From assembly GCA_963799065.1 (NCBI GenBank), contig CAWCVJ010000001.1, positions 868,001 to 932,000 of the forward strand: a stretch of 64,000 nucleotides of DNA, read 5' to 3'. The notes under the pieces are model-generated. The model saw only the letters and a list, made by a program, of their open reading frames with translations, was not told the DNA's origin and ran no database searches. Shown here piece after piece: positions 45,281-54,630 of the stretch (position 1 is its first letter; each line of letters begins with the position of its first letter). The translations under genes and the position numbers were made by a program. This stretch comes from JAJPHW01 sp963799065. Its GTDB lineage: Bacteria; Acidobacteriota; Terriglobia; Terriglobales; Acidobacteriaceae.

Positions 45281-45589
45281 ATGCGGACCGACATTCTCCC
45301 CTTGTGCGATAAGCATCATCGCACCATGGAGTTTTGCCTTGCGCCGTTCAGCAGCAGTCATTCGGTCGAGTTTTTTCGATGCACGGACAAGTTTTGCCAT
45401 CGCTGTTTTAGCGAGGCGCTGGGATATGTGACTCCGCGAAAAGGCGACACCCCGACCATCCTTCCCGATCAACCGCGGTGCGATCGGCACGGACGTCCCA
45501 TGTTGATTTATAGCCTGGATCGGCAGCGGAACGTGATGCATTATGCCTGTCCGGAAGAGGGATGCGGCGAGAAGCTGCCCAATTCGTGA
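45281..45589 (+). CDS. Small Cys/His-rich protein, possible zinc-binding
   Basis: A 102-residue protein with paired metal-ligand-like motifs: LCDKHH and CTDKFCHRC in the first half, CDRHG and CPEEGCG in the second. Two zinc ribbons are likely. No family recognised. It lies 69 bp after the deaminase and 9 bp before tilS. Confidence 0.6.
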   Translation: MRTDILPLCDKHHRTMEFCLAPFSSSHSVEFFRCTDKFCHRCFSEALGYVTPRKGDTPTILPDQPRCDRHGRPMLIYSLDRQRNVMHYACPEEGCGEKLPNS

Positions 45590-45598
45590 CAGGCGGGC

Positions 45599-47011
45599 GT
45601 GTACCATGAATGTGTGCGAAGCCTGAGCCGGCGAGTTGCGGATTATATTCACGAACAGGGACTCGTGTGCGCGGGCGAACGGGTCGGGGTGGCGGTTTCT
45701 GGAGGAGCGGATTCGGTAGCGTTGCTGAGGCTGATGCTGGAACTGCGTGAGTCCCTGGGGGTTGTGCTGCATGTGCTGCACTTCAATCACAGACTTCGCG
45801 GAGCGGAGTCCGATGGCGACGAAGGGTTTGTCGCCGATTTGGCTGCCGGTTTTCGACTGGAATTTCATGGCGACTCGGGCGACGCTCACGAGTTCGCCGC
45901 ATCGCAGGGGCTGAGCCTCGAGGCTGCGGCGCGAAGTTTGCGTTATAAGTTCTATCGGCGTCTGTTGGGGGTTAACTTCCTGAACTCAATCGCCACCGGG
46001 CACACATTAAACGACCAGGCCGAGACGGTACTGTTAAAGCTGATCCGGGGGGCGGGAAGTAGAGGGTTAAGCGGAATTTATCCGCGATTGCGGACTGAGG
46101 CGGGGCCGATCCTTCGTCCGTTGTTGGGATTGCGCCGGGACGAGATTGAAGTTTATTTAGGGGAGATTGGTCAGACCTGGCGCGAGGACGATAGCAACCG
46201 CGATCCGCGCCACACCCGGAATCGCGTCCGGCATCACTTGCTGCCGCGCCTGAAGGAAGAGTTCAATCCTGCGATTTTGCTTGCGCTGAGCGATAGCGCG
46301 GAGATCTTTCGCGCGGAGGAAGAGCATTGGCAGACCAGAGTTTTCGCCTTGTTGCCGGAGGTGTGGCGAACAAATGCAGACGGCGGAAGGCTCGACGGCA
46401 CTGCTCTGGAGGCACAGTCTTTGGCGATGCAGCGGCGCTTGATTCGAGCCTGCGCCGAAGAACTCGGCCTGGCGCTGGATTTCAAGCATGTAGAAGCCGT
46501 TCGGAAACTGGCAGCGTCCGGGTCGTCGGCGAGAACCGGCATGCTGCCTCGCGGCTGGAGGGCCCAAAAATGCGGCGGATTTCTGCTTTTTTCGCAAGGG
46601 TGCGGCTCCGCGACAGGGGAGTTCGATCTGCCCCTATCCATCCCGGGGAGGGTGAACCTACCGCAAGTTGGTATCGGAGTCGAAGCGCTCGCCTTCTCGC
46701 CGGATTGGGATTCGTCGTATAATCGCGAACGATTCGATGGGGGGCTATTGAACGCAAGCATGCTGACCGAGCCGCTGCGCATCCGCAATTGGCGGGCGGG
46801 AGATCGCTTTTGGCCGGCGCATACTAAAGGCCCGAAGAAGATGAAAGCGTTATTACAGCGGCGTCATCTTGCGACCGAGGGCAAGAGGATCTGGCCGGTG
46901 GTGACTTGTGGCGAACACCTGGTTTGGGCGCACATGTTTCCGGTAAGCGAGAAGTTCAGGGCAACCGAGTCAGACCGGGCAATTATGATTCGCGAAATGC
47001 CGCTCGAGTAG
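45599..47011 (+). CDS. tilS: tRNA(Ile)-lysidine synthetase
   Basis: A 470-residue enzyme that modifies C34 of tRNA-Ile(CAU) to lysidine so that it reads AUA. The PP-loop ATPase motif SGGADS (34-39), HFNHRLRG and TGHTLNDQAETVLLKLIRG are present; the C-terminal part carries the TilS substrate-binding region with FWPA...KMKALLQRRH. GTG start. Followed 21 bp later by the hpt-like gene and then ftsH, a conserved bacterial order. Confidence 0.93.
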   Translation: MYHECVRSLSRRVADYIHEQGLVCAGERVGVAVSGGADSVALLRLMLELRESLGVVLHVLHFNHRLRGAESDGDEGFVADLAAGFRLEFHGDSGDAHEFAASQGLSLEAAARSLRYKFYRRLLGVNFLNSIATGHTLNDQAETVLLKLIRGAGSRGLSGIYPRLRTEAGPILRPLLGLRRDEIEVYLGEIGQTWREDDSNRDPRHTRNRVRHHLLPRLKEEFNPAILLALSDSAEIFRAEEEHWQTRVFALLPEVWRTNADGGRLDGTALEAQSLAMQRRLIRACAEELGLALDFKHVEAVRKLAASGSSARTGMLPRGWRAQKCGGFLLFSQGCGSATGEFDLPLSIPGRVNLPQVGIGVEALAFSPDWDSSYNRERFDGGLLNASMLTEPLRIRNWRAGDRFWPAHTKGPKKMKALLQRRHLATEGKRIWPVVTCGEHLVWAHMFPVSEKFRATESDRAIMIREMPLE

Positions 47012-47032
47012 CATTTTGCACGAGGATTTCCC

Positions 47033-47596
47033 ATGAACCCAAGCGGCACGAATCCGAGCGGAAAAAGCAACGGTCTGCGTACCATTCTTCCCGCGGACCA
47101 GATTCAGAAGCGCGTCCGCGAAATGGGGCGTCAGATTTCCGACGACTACAAGGGAAAATCCATTCACGCCCTGGCCCTGCTGGAAAACGGGTTCATGTTC
47201 ATGGCCGATTTGGTCCGAGCGCTCGACGTTCCTGTGACCTGTCAATTTATCAAACCACGCTATCGCCAGCAGGAAGAGGCCGCCACGGATGTTCTGGAGA
47301 TTTTCTTCAGCCACGAACCCGACATTGGCGGCAATCACATTCTGCTGGTCGAAGGCCTCGTCCATTCCGGCGTGACCAACGACTTTCTGATGAGCGATTT
47401 GCGTGGTCGCGGCGCCGCTTCAGTCAAATTGGCCACTTTACTCGACCGCCAATCCGCCCGCCGAGTCCAGTTGCAGCCCGACTACTTCGGATTTCTGGTC
47501 GACGATTCATTTCTAGTCGGCTATGGGCTCGGTTCTCCCGAACAAACCAACCGAAATCTGTCGTACATTGCGACCACGGGGGCGCACCGCGCGTGA
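47033..47596 (+). CDS. Hypoxanthine phosphoribosyltransferase-like protein with altered active site
   Basis: A 187-residue type I phosphoribosyltransferase fold protein at the hpt position between tilS and ftsH. The usual PRPP motif V-E-D-x-x-D-T/S-G reads here V106-E-G-L-V-H111-S-G: the second acidic residue is Gly and the catalytic base Asp is His. LENGFMFMADL and DYFGFLVDDSFLVGYGL otherwise fit HPRT. The reaction may therefore be lost or changed. It could be a regulator that kept the fold. Confidence 0.75.
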   Translation: MNPSGTNPSGKSNGLRTILPADQIQKRVREMGRQISDDYKGKSIHALALLENGFMFMADLVRALDVPVTCQFIKPRYRQQEEAATDVLEIFFSHEPDIGGNHILLVEGLVHSGVTNDFLMSDLRGRGAASVKLATLLDRQSARRVQLQPDYFGFLVDDSFLVGYGLGSPEQTNRNLSYIATTGAHRA

Positions 47597-47763
47597 CCGA
47601 AGTTATGGTCGCTTAACCATTCCGTTTCCACTAAAAAGGGATAGAATAGCGGATACCACGAATTGGCCAAATCGAAACGGCGCGGACTGCATCTAAGTAG
47701 CTGGGTTGATTGCACTCCACTCAGGTTTTTGATGGTGGGTATGGTTTTATCGAGGAGCTTTAG

Positions 47764-49668
47764 GTGAATTCAACAGTAAAGACAGTAGTTTTCTGGCTGG
47801 CGATTGTGTTGTCCGCATTCTTGCTCTGGCAAGTAGTCAAAGCGGGCACCTCTGGCCAGAAGGAGAAGGAAGTTAACTTTTCCCAGTTCATGTCGGACGT
47901 AGATCAGAGCAAGGTGAAGGAAGTGACGATTTCCAGCCAGGAAGTTCACGGCAAATATGCCGATGGCTCGGGCTTCCACACGACCGCCCCGGTGAACTAT
48001 CCCGACATGATTAAGACGCTCGGCGACAAGGGCGTTTCGATGAATTTCCGCGATATCAATGCTGGAAGCTGGCCCAGTTGGCTGCTGAACCTCGCGCCTC
48101 TAGTGCTGCTGGCCGCGTTGTGGTTCTTCATGATTCGGCAGATGCAGACGGGCGGAAACAAAGCGCTGTCGTTCGGCAAGAGCCGGGCGCGGCTACTCTC
48201 GATGCAGCAGAAGAAAGTCACGTTTAAAGATGTTGCCGGCGTTGAAGAAGCCAAGGAAGAGTTGAAAGAGATTATAGAGTTTTTGCGCGAGGCGCAAAAG
48301 TTCCAGAAGCTTGGCGGGCGCATCCCGAAGGGTGTTCTGCTGGTGGGGCCTCCGGGAACAGGTAAGACTTTGCTGGCCAGGGCTGTTGCTGGCGAGGCGA
48401 ATGTGCCGTTTTTTTCCATCTCGGGCTCCGATTTCGTAGAAATGTTTGTTGGCGTGGGTGCCAGTCGCGTGCGCGATCTGTTCGAACAGGGCAAGAAGAA
48501 CGCCCCGTGCATAATCTTTATCGATGAAATCGATGCCGTGGGACGTCATCGCGGCGCAGGCCTCGGCGGCGGACATGACGAGCGTGAACAGACCCTGAAT
48601 CAGCTTCTTGTCGAAATGGATGGCTTCGAATCGAATGAGGGGGTCATCCTGATGGCGGCGACGAACCGGCCGGACGTGCTTGATCCAGCGCTGCTGCGTC
48701 CCGGACGCTTCGATCGCCGAGTCGTAGTCAACCGTCCCGACGTTCGCGGGCGGGAAGAGATTCTTCGGGTACATACTCGGAAGATCCCGATCGCCGACGA
48801 TGTTGATCTTTCCGTACTGGCGCGTGGGACACCGGGATTCTCCGGCGCCGATTTAGCGAACATGGTCAACGAAGCAGCGCTGAGTGCAGCCCGCCAAAAT
48901 CGCAAGGCCGTATTGATGTACGACTTCGAGCTGGCGAAAGATAAAGTCCTGATGGGAGTGGAGCGCAAGTCGCTTATTCTCACTGAGGAAGAAAAGAAGG
49001 TTACGGCGTATCACGAGGCGGGACACGCGTTAGTCGCAGCCAAGTTGCCCAACTCCGATCCCCTGCACAAAGTCACGATTATTCCCCGTGGCATGGCGCT
49101 GGGCGTGACCATGCAGTTGCCGATCGACGACAAGCACAACTACACCAAGGACTATTTGGAAACCGAAATCGCTATCATGATGGGTGGGCGCATCGCCGAA
49201 GAGATGTTCCTCAATCAGATGAGCACAGGCGCAGGAAATGACATTGAACGCGCTACGGAACTGGCGCGCAAGATGGTGTGCGAGTTTGGCATGAGCGAAC
49301 TTGGTCCGCTGACCTTTGGCAAAAAGGAAGAGCAGATTTTCCTGGGACGTGAAATCGCTCAGCATCGCGACTACAGCGAAGCCACAGCGATCAAAATCGA
49401 CGAAGAAGTTCGCCGCATGATCGGCAAAGGGTATAACCAGGCCAAGAGCATTATCTCCGAGGGCACAGATGCGATGGTGCGAATCGCCAGCGCATTGCTG
49501 GAACGCGAAGTCCTGGATGCGAACGAAATTCGCTTGCTAATCGAGGGCAGGGAACTTCCCAAGGTGGTGCCGCCACCGAAGGCCGATGACGGTGTGCAGC
49601 AGGTGCTCAAGCCTGAGCCCGGTCGTCCCAGCGTGGCTAAGGGCGGCGACTATCCGGCGCCAGCGTAA
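47764..49668 (+). CDS. ftsH: ATP-dependent zinc metalloprotease FtsH
   Basis: A 634-residue membrane AAA+ protease that degrades misfolded and regulatory proteins. Two transmembrane helices flank a periplasmic domain (about 8-24 and 105-124). Walker A GPPGTGKT at 195-202, Walker B IIFIDEIDAVG, SRH ATNRPDVLDPALLRPGRFDR (abbreviated sense) and zinc motif HEAGH at 417-421 are complete. GTG start with GGAG upstream. A strong terminator follows the gene. Confidence 0.96.
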   Translation: MNSTVKTVVFWLAIVLSAFLLWQVVKAGTSGQKEKEVNFSQFMSDVDQSKVKEVTISSQEVHGKYADGSGFHTTAPVNYPDMIKTLGDKGVSMNFRDINAGSWPSWLLNLAPLVLLAALWFFMIRQMQTGGNKALSFGKSRARLLSMQQKKVTFKDVAGVEEAKEELKEIIEFLREAQKFQKLGGRIPKGVLLVGPPGTGKTLLARAVAGEANVPFFSISGSDFVEMFVGVGASRVRDLFEQGKKNAPCIIFIDEIDAVGRHRGAGLGGGHDEREQTLNQLLVEMDGFESNEGVILMAATNRPDVLDPALLRPGRFDRRVVVNRPDVRGREEILRVHTRKIPIADDVDLSVLARGTPGFSGADLANMVNEAALSAARQNRKAVLMYDFELAKDKVLMGVERKSLILTEEEKKVTAYHEAGHALVAAKLPNSDPLHKVTIIPRGMALGVTMQLPIDDKHNYTKDYLETEIAIMMGGRIAEEMFLNQMSTGAGNDIERATELARKMVCEFGMSELGPLTFGKKEEQIFLGREIAQHRDYSEATAIKIDEEVRRMIGKGYNQAKSIISEGTDAMVRIASALLEREVLDANEIRLLIEGRELPKVVPPPKADDGVQQVLKPEPGRPSVAKGGDYPAPA

Positions 49669-49693
49669 GGGCACGATTGATCCTCTCAGAATG

Positions 49694-49717
49694 AAGGCGA
49701 CCAGCGATGGTCGCCTT
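49694..49717 (+). terminator. Rho-independent terminator of ftsH
   Basis: A perfect 10-bp stem, AAGGCGACCA paired with TGGTCGCCTT, closed by the GNRA-type loop GCGA and followed by a T-rich run. It lies 26 bp after the ftsH stop. Confidence 0.85.
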
Positions 49718-49774
49718 TTAGTTTTTGGAGAGAGAGAAGCCTCGGTAGGCGGATGGTTCGTTCCGCGTCTTACG

Positions 49775-49826
49775 AAAACAGCCCCCGCTTCTTGCCGAAG
49801 GGCTGGCAAGGAGCGGGGGCTGTTTT
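49775..49826. terminator. Bidirectional terminator with nested stem
   Basis: A 15-base inverted repeat, AAAACAGCCCCCGCT and its complement, encloses a second 6-bp stem CTTGCC/GGCAAG. A-run on one side and T-run on the other let it stop transcription from both directions; its right end abuts the P5C dehydrogenase stop. Confidence 0.85.
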
Positions 49827-49831
49827 CTGAA

Positions 49832-51430
49832 TTAGATCTTTTCGCCGATCGACTTCGCTTGCGTGAAGAGAAGTAAGTAATCGGGTCCGCCAGCCTTTGA
49901 ATCGGTGCCTGACATGTTGAATCCGCCGAAGGGATGCGCGCCGACCATGGCTCCCGTGCATTTGCGATTGATATAGAGGTTTCCCACGTGGAATTCGCGC
50001 TTGGCGAGTTCGATTTTTTCTTTGCTTTTGGTGTACACCGCCCCAGTCAAGCCGAACTCGGTATCGTTCGCGATTTGAAGTGCGTGTTCAAAGTTCCTGG
50101 ACTTGATAACTGCCAGCACGGGGCCGAAAATTTCTTCCTGCTCCAGTTTTGATTTCGGCGCAATATCCGCGATTACCGTGGGCTGTACAAAGTAACCGTC
50201 CCCCGCGCTCTTGTCGAGGCTGCCGCCTGTGATCAAGCGACCGTCCTTTTTTCCTTGTTCGATGTAGGCAAGAATGGTTTTCATCGAGGTCTCGTTGATA
50301 ACCGCACCCATACTCGGATTGTCGACTGGATCGCCGACCGTGATCTTTTGTACGAGGTCCTTGAGGCGATCGATGAAAGTGTCATAGATGCGTTCGTCGA
50401 TAATGGCCCGCGAACACGCCGAACACTTCTGTCCCTGGAAGCCGAAGGCCGAAGCCGCGACGCCTTCGACGGCCGCTTCGAAGTCGGAGTCGGAGTCGAC
50501 GATGATGGCATCCTTGCCACCCATTTCAAGGATCGTGCGCTTGACCCACAGTTGACCCGGAACCTGCGTGGCCGCGCTCTTATTGATGTCCAGTCCCACT
50601 TCGCGCGAACCGGTGAAGGCGACATATCGGGTTTTGGGATGGGCGACGATGGCGTTGCCAAAAGCCGCGCCCGATCCCGGGCAAAAATTCACCACGCCTT
50701 CCGGCATCCCGGCGTCTTCCAGTAGTTCAATAAATTTCTCTGCAATGGTGGGCGAATCGCTCGACGGCTTCAAGATGACGGTGTTGCCACAGACGATTGA
50801 GGCTAACGTCATTCCTGCCATAATCGCGCAGGCAAAGTTCCACGGAGGAATGACTGCACCGACTCCAAGGGGAATATAGATGAGGTGATCGAGTTCGCCC
50901 GGCAATTGCACCGATGGCTGGGCTTTGGACAGTCGCAAGGCTTCGCGCCCATAGAACTCACAGAAGTCGATGGTTTCGGCAACGTCGGCGTCGGCCTCGG
51001 ACCAGTTCTTACTCACTTCAAAGATCAGCCATGCCATGAATTCAAACTTACGCTCGCGCAGCAGATCGCCGGCACGGAACAATAAGGCCGCGCGCTCTTC
51101 CATGGAGACACGGCTCCAGGATTCGAAGGCCTTGAGCGCGGCTTGCATTGCCGGCTCAACGTGTTCCTTGCCCGCCTTCTGATGAATGCCAACAATGTCG
51201 GAGGGCTTAGCAGGATTCAGTGATTTAATTTTGTCGGCGGTCTTGATCCGTTTTCCGCCAATGATCAAGTCGTACTCGCGGCCCAACTGTTCGCGCACTC
51301 TATGAATAGCAGCGCGCATCTTGCGGGCATTTTCTTCTTTGCTGAAATTGATAAACGGTTCGTTCTTGAAGGGTGCCGCGTGGGCGCTCACATCGAAGTG
51401 AACGGGGAGTTCCATAGTCGCCATAATCAA
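49832..51430 (-). CDS. rocA: L-glutamate gamma-semialdehyde (P5C) dehydrogenase
   Basis: A 532-residue aldehyde dehydrogenase that oxidises glutamate semialdehyde to glutamate in proline and arginine breakdown. NAD-site residues in PPWNFACAIMAG and LKPSSDSPT, catalytic Glu in LEMGGK and catalytic Cys in GQKCSACSR identify the RocA/PruA group. No proline dehydrogenase gene is nearby and it is not fused to one. Start uncertain by two codons (MIMATMEL). It converges on ftsH behind a shared terminator. Confidence 0.94.
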   Translation of the reverse strand: MIMATMELPVHFDVSAHAAPFKNEPFINFSKEENARKMRAAIHRVREQLGREYDLIIGGKRIKTADKIKSLNPAKPSDIVGIHQKAGKEHVEPAMQAALKAFESWSRVSMEERAALLFRAGDLLRERKFEFMAWLIFEVSKNWSEADADVAETIDFCEFYGREALRLSKAQPSVQLPGELDHLIYIPLGVGAVIPPWNFACAIMAGMTLASIVCGNTVILKPSSDSPTIAEKFIELLEDAGMPEGVVNFCPGSGAAFGNAIVAHPKTRYVAFTGSREVGLDINKSAATQVPGQLWVKRTILEMGGKDAIIVDSDSDFEAAVEGVAASAFGFQGQKCSACSRAIIDERIYDTFIDRLKDLVQKITVGDPVDNPSMGAVINETSMKTILAYIEQGKKDGRLITGGSLDKSAGDGYFVQPTVIADIAPKSKLEQEEIFGPVLAVIKSRNFEHALQIANDTEFGLTGAVYTKSKEKIELAKREFHVGNLYINRKCTGAMVGAHPFGGFNMSGTDSKAGGPDYLLLFTQAKSIGEKI

Positions 51431-51718
51431 ACCTCACGGTGAATTGAACGCTGGGATTTTCTGCGGGATGACTTATAAGTTTAGCACCGAGAATCCCAAG
51501 AATGTTTTCCGTTCGCTCCCACCTCGTTGTGGTCGGGCGCTTGTGCTCTTCCGACCGCCCTTTTGCCGATCGCGCGAAAGTGTGGAGTACCATCCGGCCG
51601 TTACGTAAAACCATTCGATTGCCCGCCAAGCCTCTCAAATCAAAGGATTAACTCCCTAGTAGTGCGATGCCTTCGGTAACTTTGTGCTCTTGGTTCGTGG
51701 GTGTAATCTGCGTTCGTG

Positions 51719-52123
51719 ATGACGAACCCTGGTCAATTCGGGGAAGGCAATAACGCAGTCAATTCTTCGTCCGGTGAAAACTCGGGCGAAGTGAGAAACG
51801 CACGCATCCGGGCGGGGCGTTACTCCGACATGCAGAGTGCTGTGCGCTTCCCGGTCAAATTGCCGGTTTCCGTGAAGCTGCAAGCCGGGGCGAGTGCCAC
51901 CGAGACCCAGAATATCTCTGCCAACGGGGTGTTGTTCGAGGTGGAGTCGGATATGCCGATTGGATCGGTGGTGGATTTTACGATCTCGTTGCCCGCTGGG
52001 GTGGTGGGTTCGGCCAGCGATGTACGGGTGGACTGTCGCGGGCGCGTGGTACGCAGCTCCGAGCACGATGGGCGCCGCGGCATCGGGGTGGTGATCGACG
52101 AATATCGTTTCGAACGCCGATAG
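51719..52123 (+). CDS. PilZ-like domain protein lacking the arginine motif
   Basis: A 134-residue protein with a PilZ domain from about residue 40 (SAVRFPVKLPVS). N-x-S-x-x-G is present (NISANG) but the R-x-x-x-R motif that holds c-di-GMP is not. It may bind the ligand weakly or not at all. It is similar to the protein at 1005-1334. It lies 48 bp before the LuxR-type regulator on the same strand. Confidence 0.72.
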   Translation: MTNPGQFGEGNNAVNSSSGENSGEVRNARIRAGRYSDMQSAVRFPVKLPVSVKLQAGASATETQNISANGVLFEVESDMPIGSVVDFTISLPAGVVGSASDVRVDCRGRVVRSSEHDGRRGIGVVIDEYRFERR

Positions 52124-52171
52124 CGGCGTACCCGTAAGACCGGCCCGCTTTGGCCGGGTGAAAAGACATTT

Positions 52172-53020
52172 ATGGCAAGTAGCGCAGTCCGAGCGGAAGA
52201 AAAATTCGAGCAGTTGCCGCTTGAACAACCGGGCGATCGCCAGTTTCTGCGCGTGATCGTGGCGGACACTCAAGCGATCTTCCGCGCCGGGCTGCGCAAG
52301 ATTTTTGCGGTTGAAGACGATATTCGCGTCGTCGGCCAAGCCGAGACCCTCGATCAGACGCTCTCTGCCGCGAAAAAATTCGTCGCCGACGTCATGGTCT
52401 TTGAAGCCGCCTTGGCACCCAATGCAGCGGACGCAGTCACCGACCTCCTCCGCCAGAATCCGCAGCTTCGATTGGTGGTGGTCACGGCTGAATCGAATCA
52501 AGAAATGACCCTGGAACTGTTTCGTCGGGGCGCTTTTGCCATCGTTTCGCGCGAGATCGATCCGGAGCTCTTTGTCGACTGCCTTCGCCGGGTTGGAAAG
52601 GGCGATCCTTGGCTTGATTCTCAAGGAACCCAGTGGGTGTTGGCCGCGTATCGCACCCAAGGTTCGCGTCCACAGTCTCCGCGCTCTAAAGTGCAACTTA
52701 CGCCGAAAGAGTCAACCATCGTGACCTGTGTGACGCAGGGCATGAAGAACAAGGAAATCGCCATCCGCGTCGGGACGACCGAGCAGGTGGTGAAGAACTA
52801 TCTACGCAAAGTCTATGACAAGCTGGGGGTGGCGGACCGACTGGAGTTGGCGCTGTATTGTCTCAACAATCGGATCGCTGACGGTGTGCCCGCCAAACCG
52901 GCGGATGCCGCAGCTCAAGCCTCGGGTGCTCACCAGGGAGCACACAACGGTCATGCCGTGCCGGAGGATAATCTCGCGGATGTGTTGCAGTCCCCGATCG
53001 CTTCCGACGAGCCGCTCTAA
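52172..53020 (+). CDS. LuxR-type transcriptional regulator with atypical receiver domain
   Basis: A 282-residue NarL-like protein. The receiver (about 25-145) lacks key residues: ADD of the acid pocket is A31-D32-T33, and the phospho-acceptor position is E78 (VMVFEAAL) instead of Asp. The DNA-binding LuxR domain (about 180-240) is intact, with LTPKESTIVTCVTQGMKNKEIA and the recognition helix. A C-terminal tail rich in Ala and His follows. It probably works without phosphorylation, with Glu acting as a fixed mimic; that is inference. No kinase is adjacent. Confidence 0.82.
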   Translation: MASSAVRAEEKFEQLPLEQPGDRQFLRVIVADTQAIFRAGLRKIFAVEDDIRVVGQAETLDQTLSAAKKFVADVMVFEAALAPNAADAVTDLLRQNPQLRLVVVTAESNQEMTLELFRRGAFAIVSREIDPELFVDCLRRVGKGDPWLDSQGTQWVLAAYRTQGSRPQSPRSKVQLTPKESTIVTCVTQGMKNKEIAIRVGTTEQVVKNYLRKVYDKLGVADRLELALYCLNNRIADGVPAKPADAAAQASGAHQGAHNGHAVPEDNLADVLQSPIASDEPL

Positions 53021-53189
53021 CCGCTGCCTGTTGTTATTTCCGCCGCGACGTTGGACGGAGTCTCACCCCGTGTTGCCATTCCCCGCCCTCGACCATACAA
53101 TCGAACCAGTGGTCGGGTCCGGTGTTTCCTTCCGGATGGAACGTTCCTGCAACGCTTCATGACCCAAGTCCTGCCCAATTTTCACTGCG

Positions 53190-53279
53190 GGAGAGATGGC
53201 CGAGTGGCTGAAGGCGCACGCTTGGAAAGCGTGTTTAGGGGAAACTCTAACGTGGGTTCGAATCCCACTCTCTCCGCCA
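53190..53279 (+). tRNA. tRNA-Ser (anticodon GGA)
   Basis: A 90-base gene with encoded CCA. The acceptor stem GGAGAGA pairs with TCTCTCC; the anticodon stem CACGC/GCGTG holds loop TTGGAAA with anticodon GGA at 53224-53226; a long variable arm and T-stem GTGGG/CCCAC complete a class II tRNA-Ser reading UCC. It is the likely integration target of the element that starts after it. Confidence 0.95.
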
Positions 53280-53337
53280 TAACTTTAGTTTCCATAGTGT
53301 TACGGGCGGTTGTACTACGATTGTATGGTTTTGAGGT

Positions 53338-54598
53338 ATGGTTCGCCTTATGGCGAACCTCCGTGTCGCGATCTATCAATCCGCAAAAGTGAATGGCGTC
53401 TGGTCGTACTACAGGCCCGTCACGGCTCGGAACAACAAGATCAAACCGGACTGGTGCCACGTCAACGGGCACAAGGAACACCACCCCGACTCCGACTACA
53501 TCATCAAGTGGTACGAAGGGAAAAGGCAGCGCACCCGGAAATGTAAGAACGCTGCGGATGCCCAGAACGAAGCCGAGATTCAGCGAAGCGTTCTGAACGC
53601 AAAAAGCCTCGGTATTGGGGTAACGGAACCCGCAGGCCCGTCCCTACTCCTCTCAGCGGCAATCTACGCCTATCTGGAGGACTATCGCCTGACGCACAGG
53701 CCGAACTCCTACAGCAAGACGAAACAGACGCTGGAAGAGTTTCTCGGGTACGCCAAGCGAACGAATCTCGGAGACGTGACCCGGATCGATGTCCTGAAGT
53801 ATGGCGAATGGCTTCTCAAGAACAAGCGGTCCCCGCGAACTGCCTGCGACAAGTTTCTGACCGTCCATTCCTTCCTGAAATCAAAGGGCATCAAACTCGT
53901 GAGCGGACGCGATGCTCCGAAGTATGTTGAGGAGATGCCGGACGTTTACACGCAAGAGGAGCTTGATGCTTTCTTCAAAGCGTGCGACCCGACCGAATTA
54001 CTGATCTTCTCGGTCTTCTTGAAGGCGGGTCTTCGCGAGAGGGAACTCATCCACTTGGAATGGCCCGACTTGAATTTCAAAGAAAGTACGCTGAGGGTCA
54101 GCGCCAAGCCTCACTATGGTTGGGTACCCAAGACAAATTCGGAACGCGAGATTGTTATTCCCGAGGATCTGACGCGAGCCTTGGAGCGGCATTCAAAGAC
54201 ATCGCGGAAGGGGCGTCCGCAACACAATCTCGTTTTCCCGAACATCCACGGACGTCCGAACGAGAAACTACTGCGCTGGTGCAAGGACGTTGCGAAAAAA
54301 GCGGAACTCGATGAGAAGAAGTTTCTACTTGCACAAATTTCGTTCCACCTATGCCACAACCTGCTTGCGTTCCGGCTTTGATGTTCCGACCGTTCAGTAC
54401 CTGCTAGGCCACAAGGACGTTCAAAGCACGATGCGGTACTTGGCTCCAGCCACAAACGACATCATCAAAGAAAAGCTGAACAAGGTGTGGAAGAAGAAGA
54501 TTTCTTCACTCTTTCCGGTCGCGGTGGCTCTGCCGGATGGCAGCATCGCTGTGTCCGCGTCTGATGCGGGCCTCGTCGTGTCCGCGTCTACTGAGTGA
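53338..54598 (+). pseudogene. Tyrosine recombinase (integrase), frameshifted
   Basis: Two frames together encode an integrase of ~420 residues. The first (53338-54381) has the N-terminal SAM-like core domain and catalytic part with LKAGLRERELIHLEW (the Arg) and a basic hairpin. The second (to 54598) carries HKFRSTYATT (His-x-x-Arg), LGHKDVQSTM and the nucleophile Tyr in MRYL. The switch is at TTT (54322-54324), where one base too many destroys the His-Arg-Tyr part in frame one. It sits 58 bp after tRNA-Ser. If the shift is real the element cannot excise itself. Confidence 0.8.
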
Positions 54599-54630
54599 AC
54601 TCAAGCTAACCGGGCCGCGCCAAAATTGAG

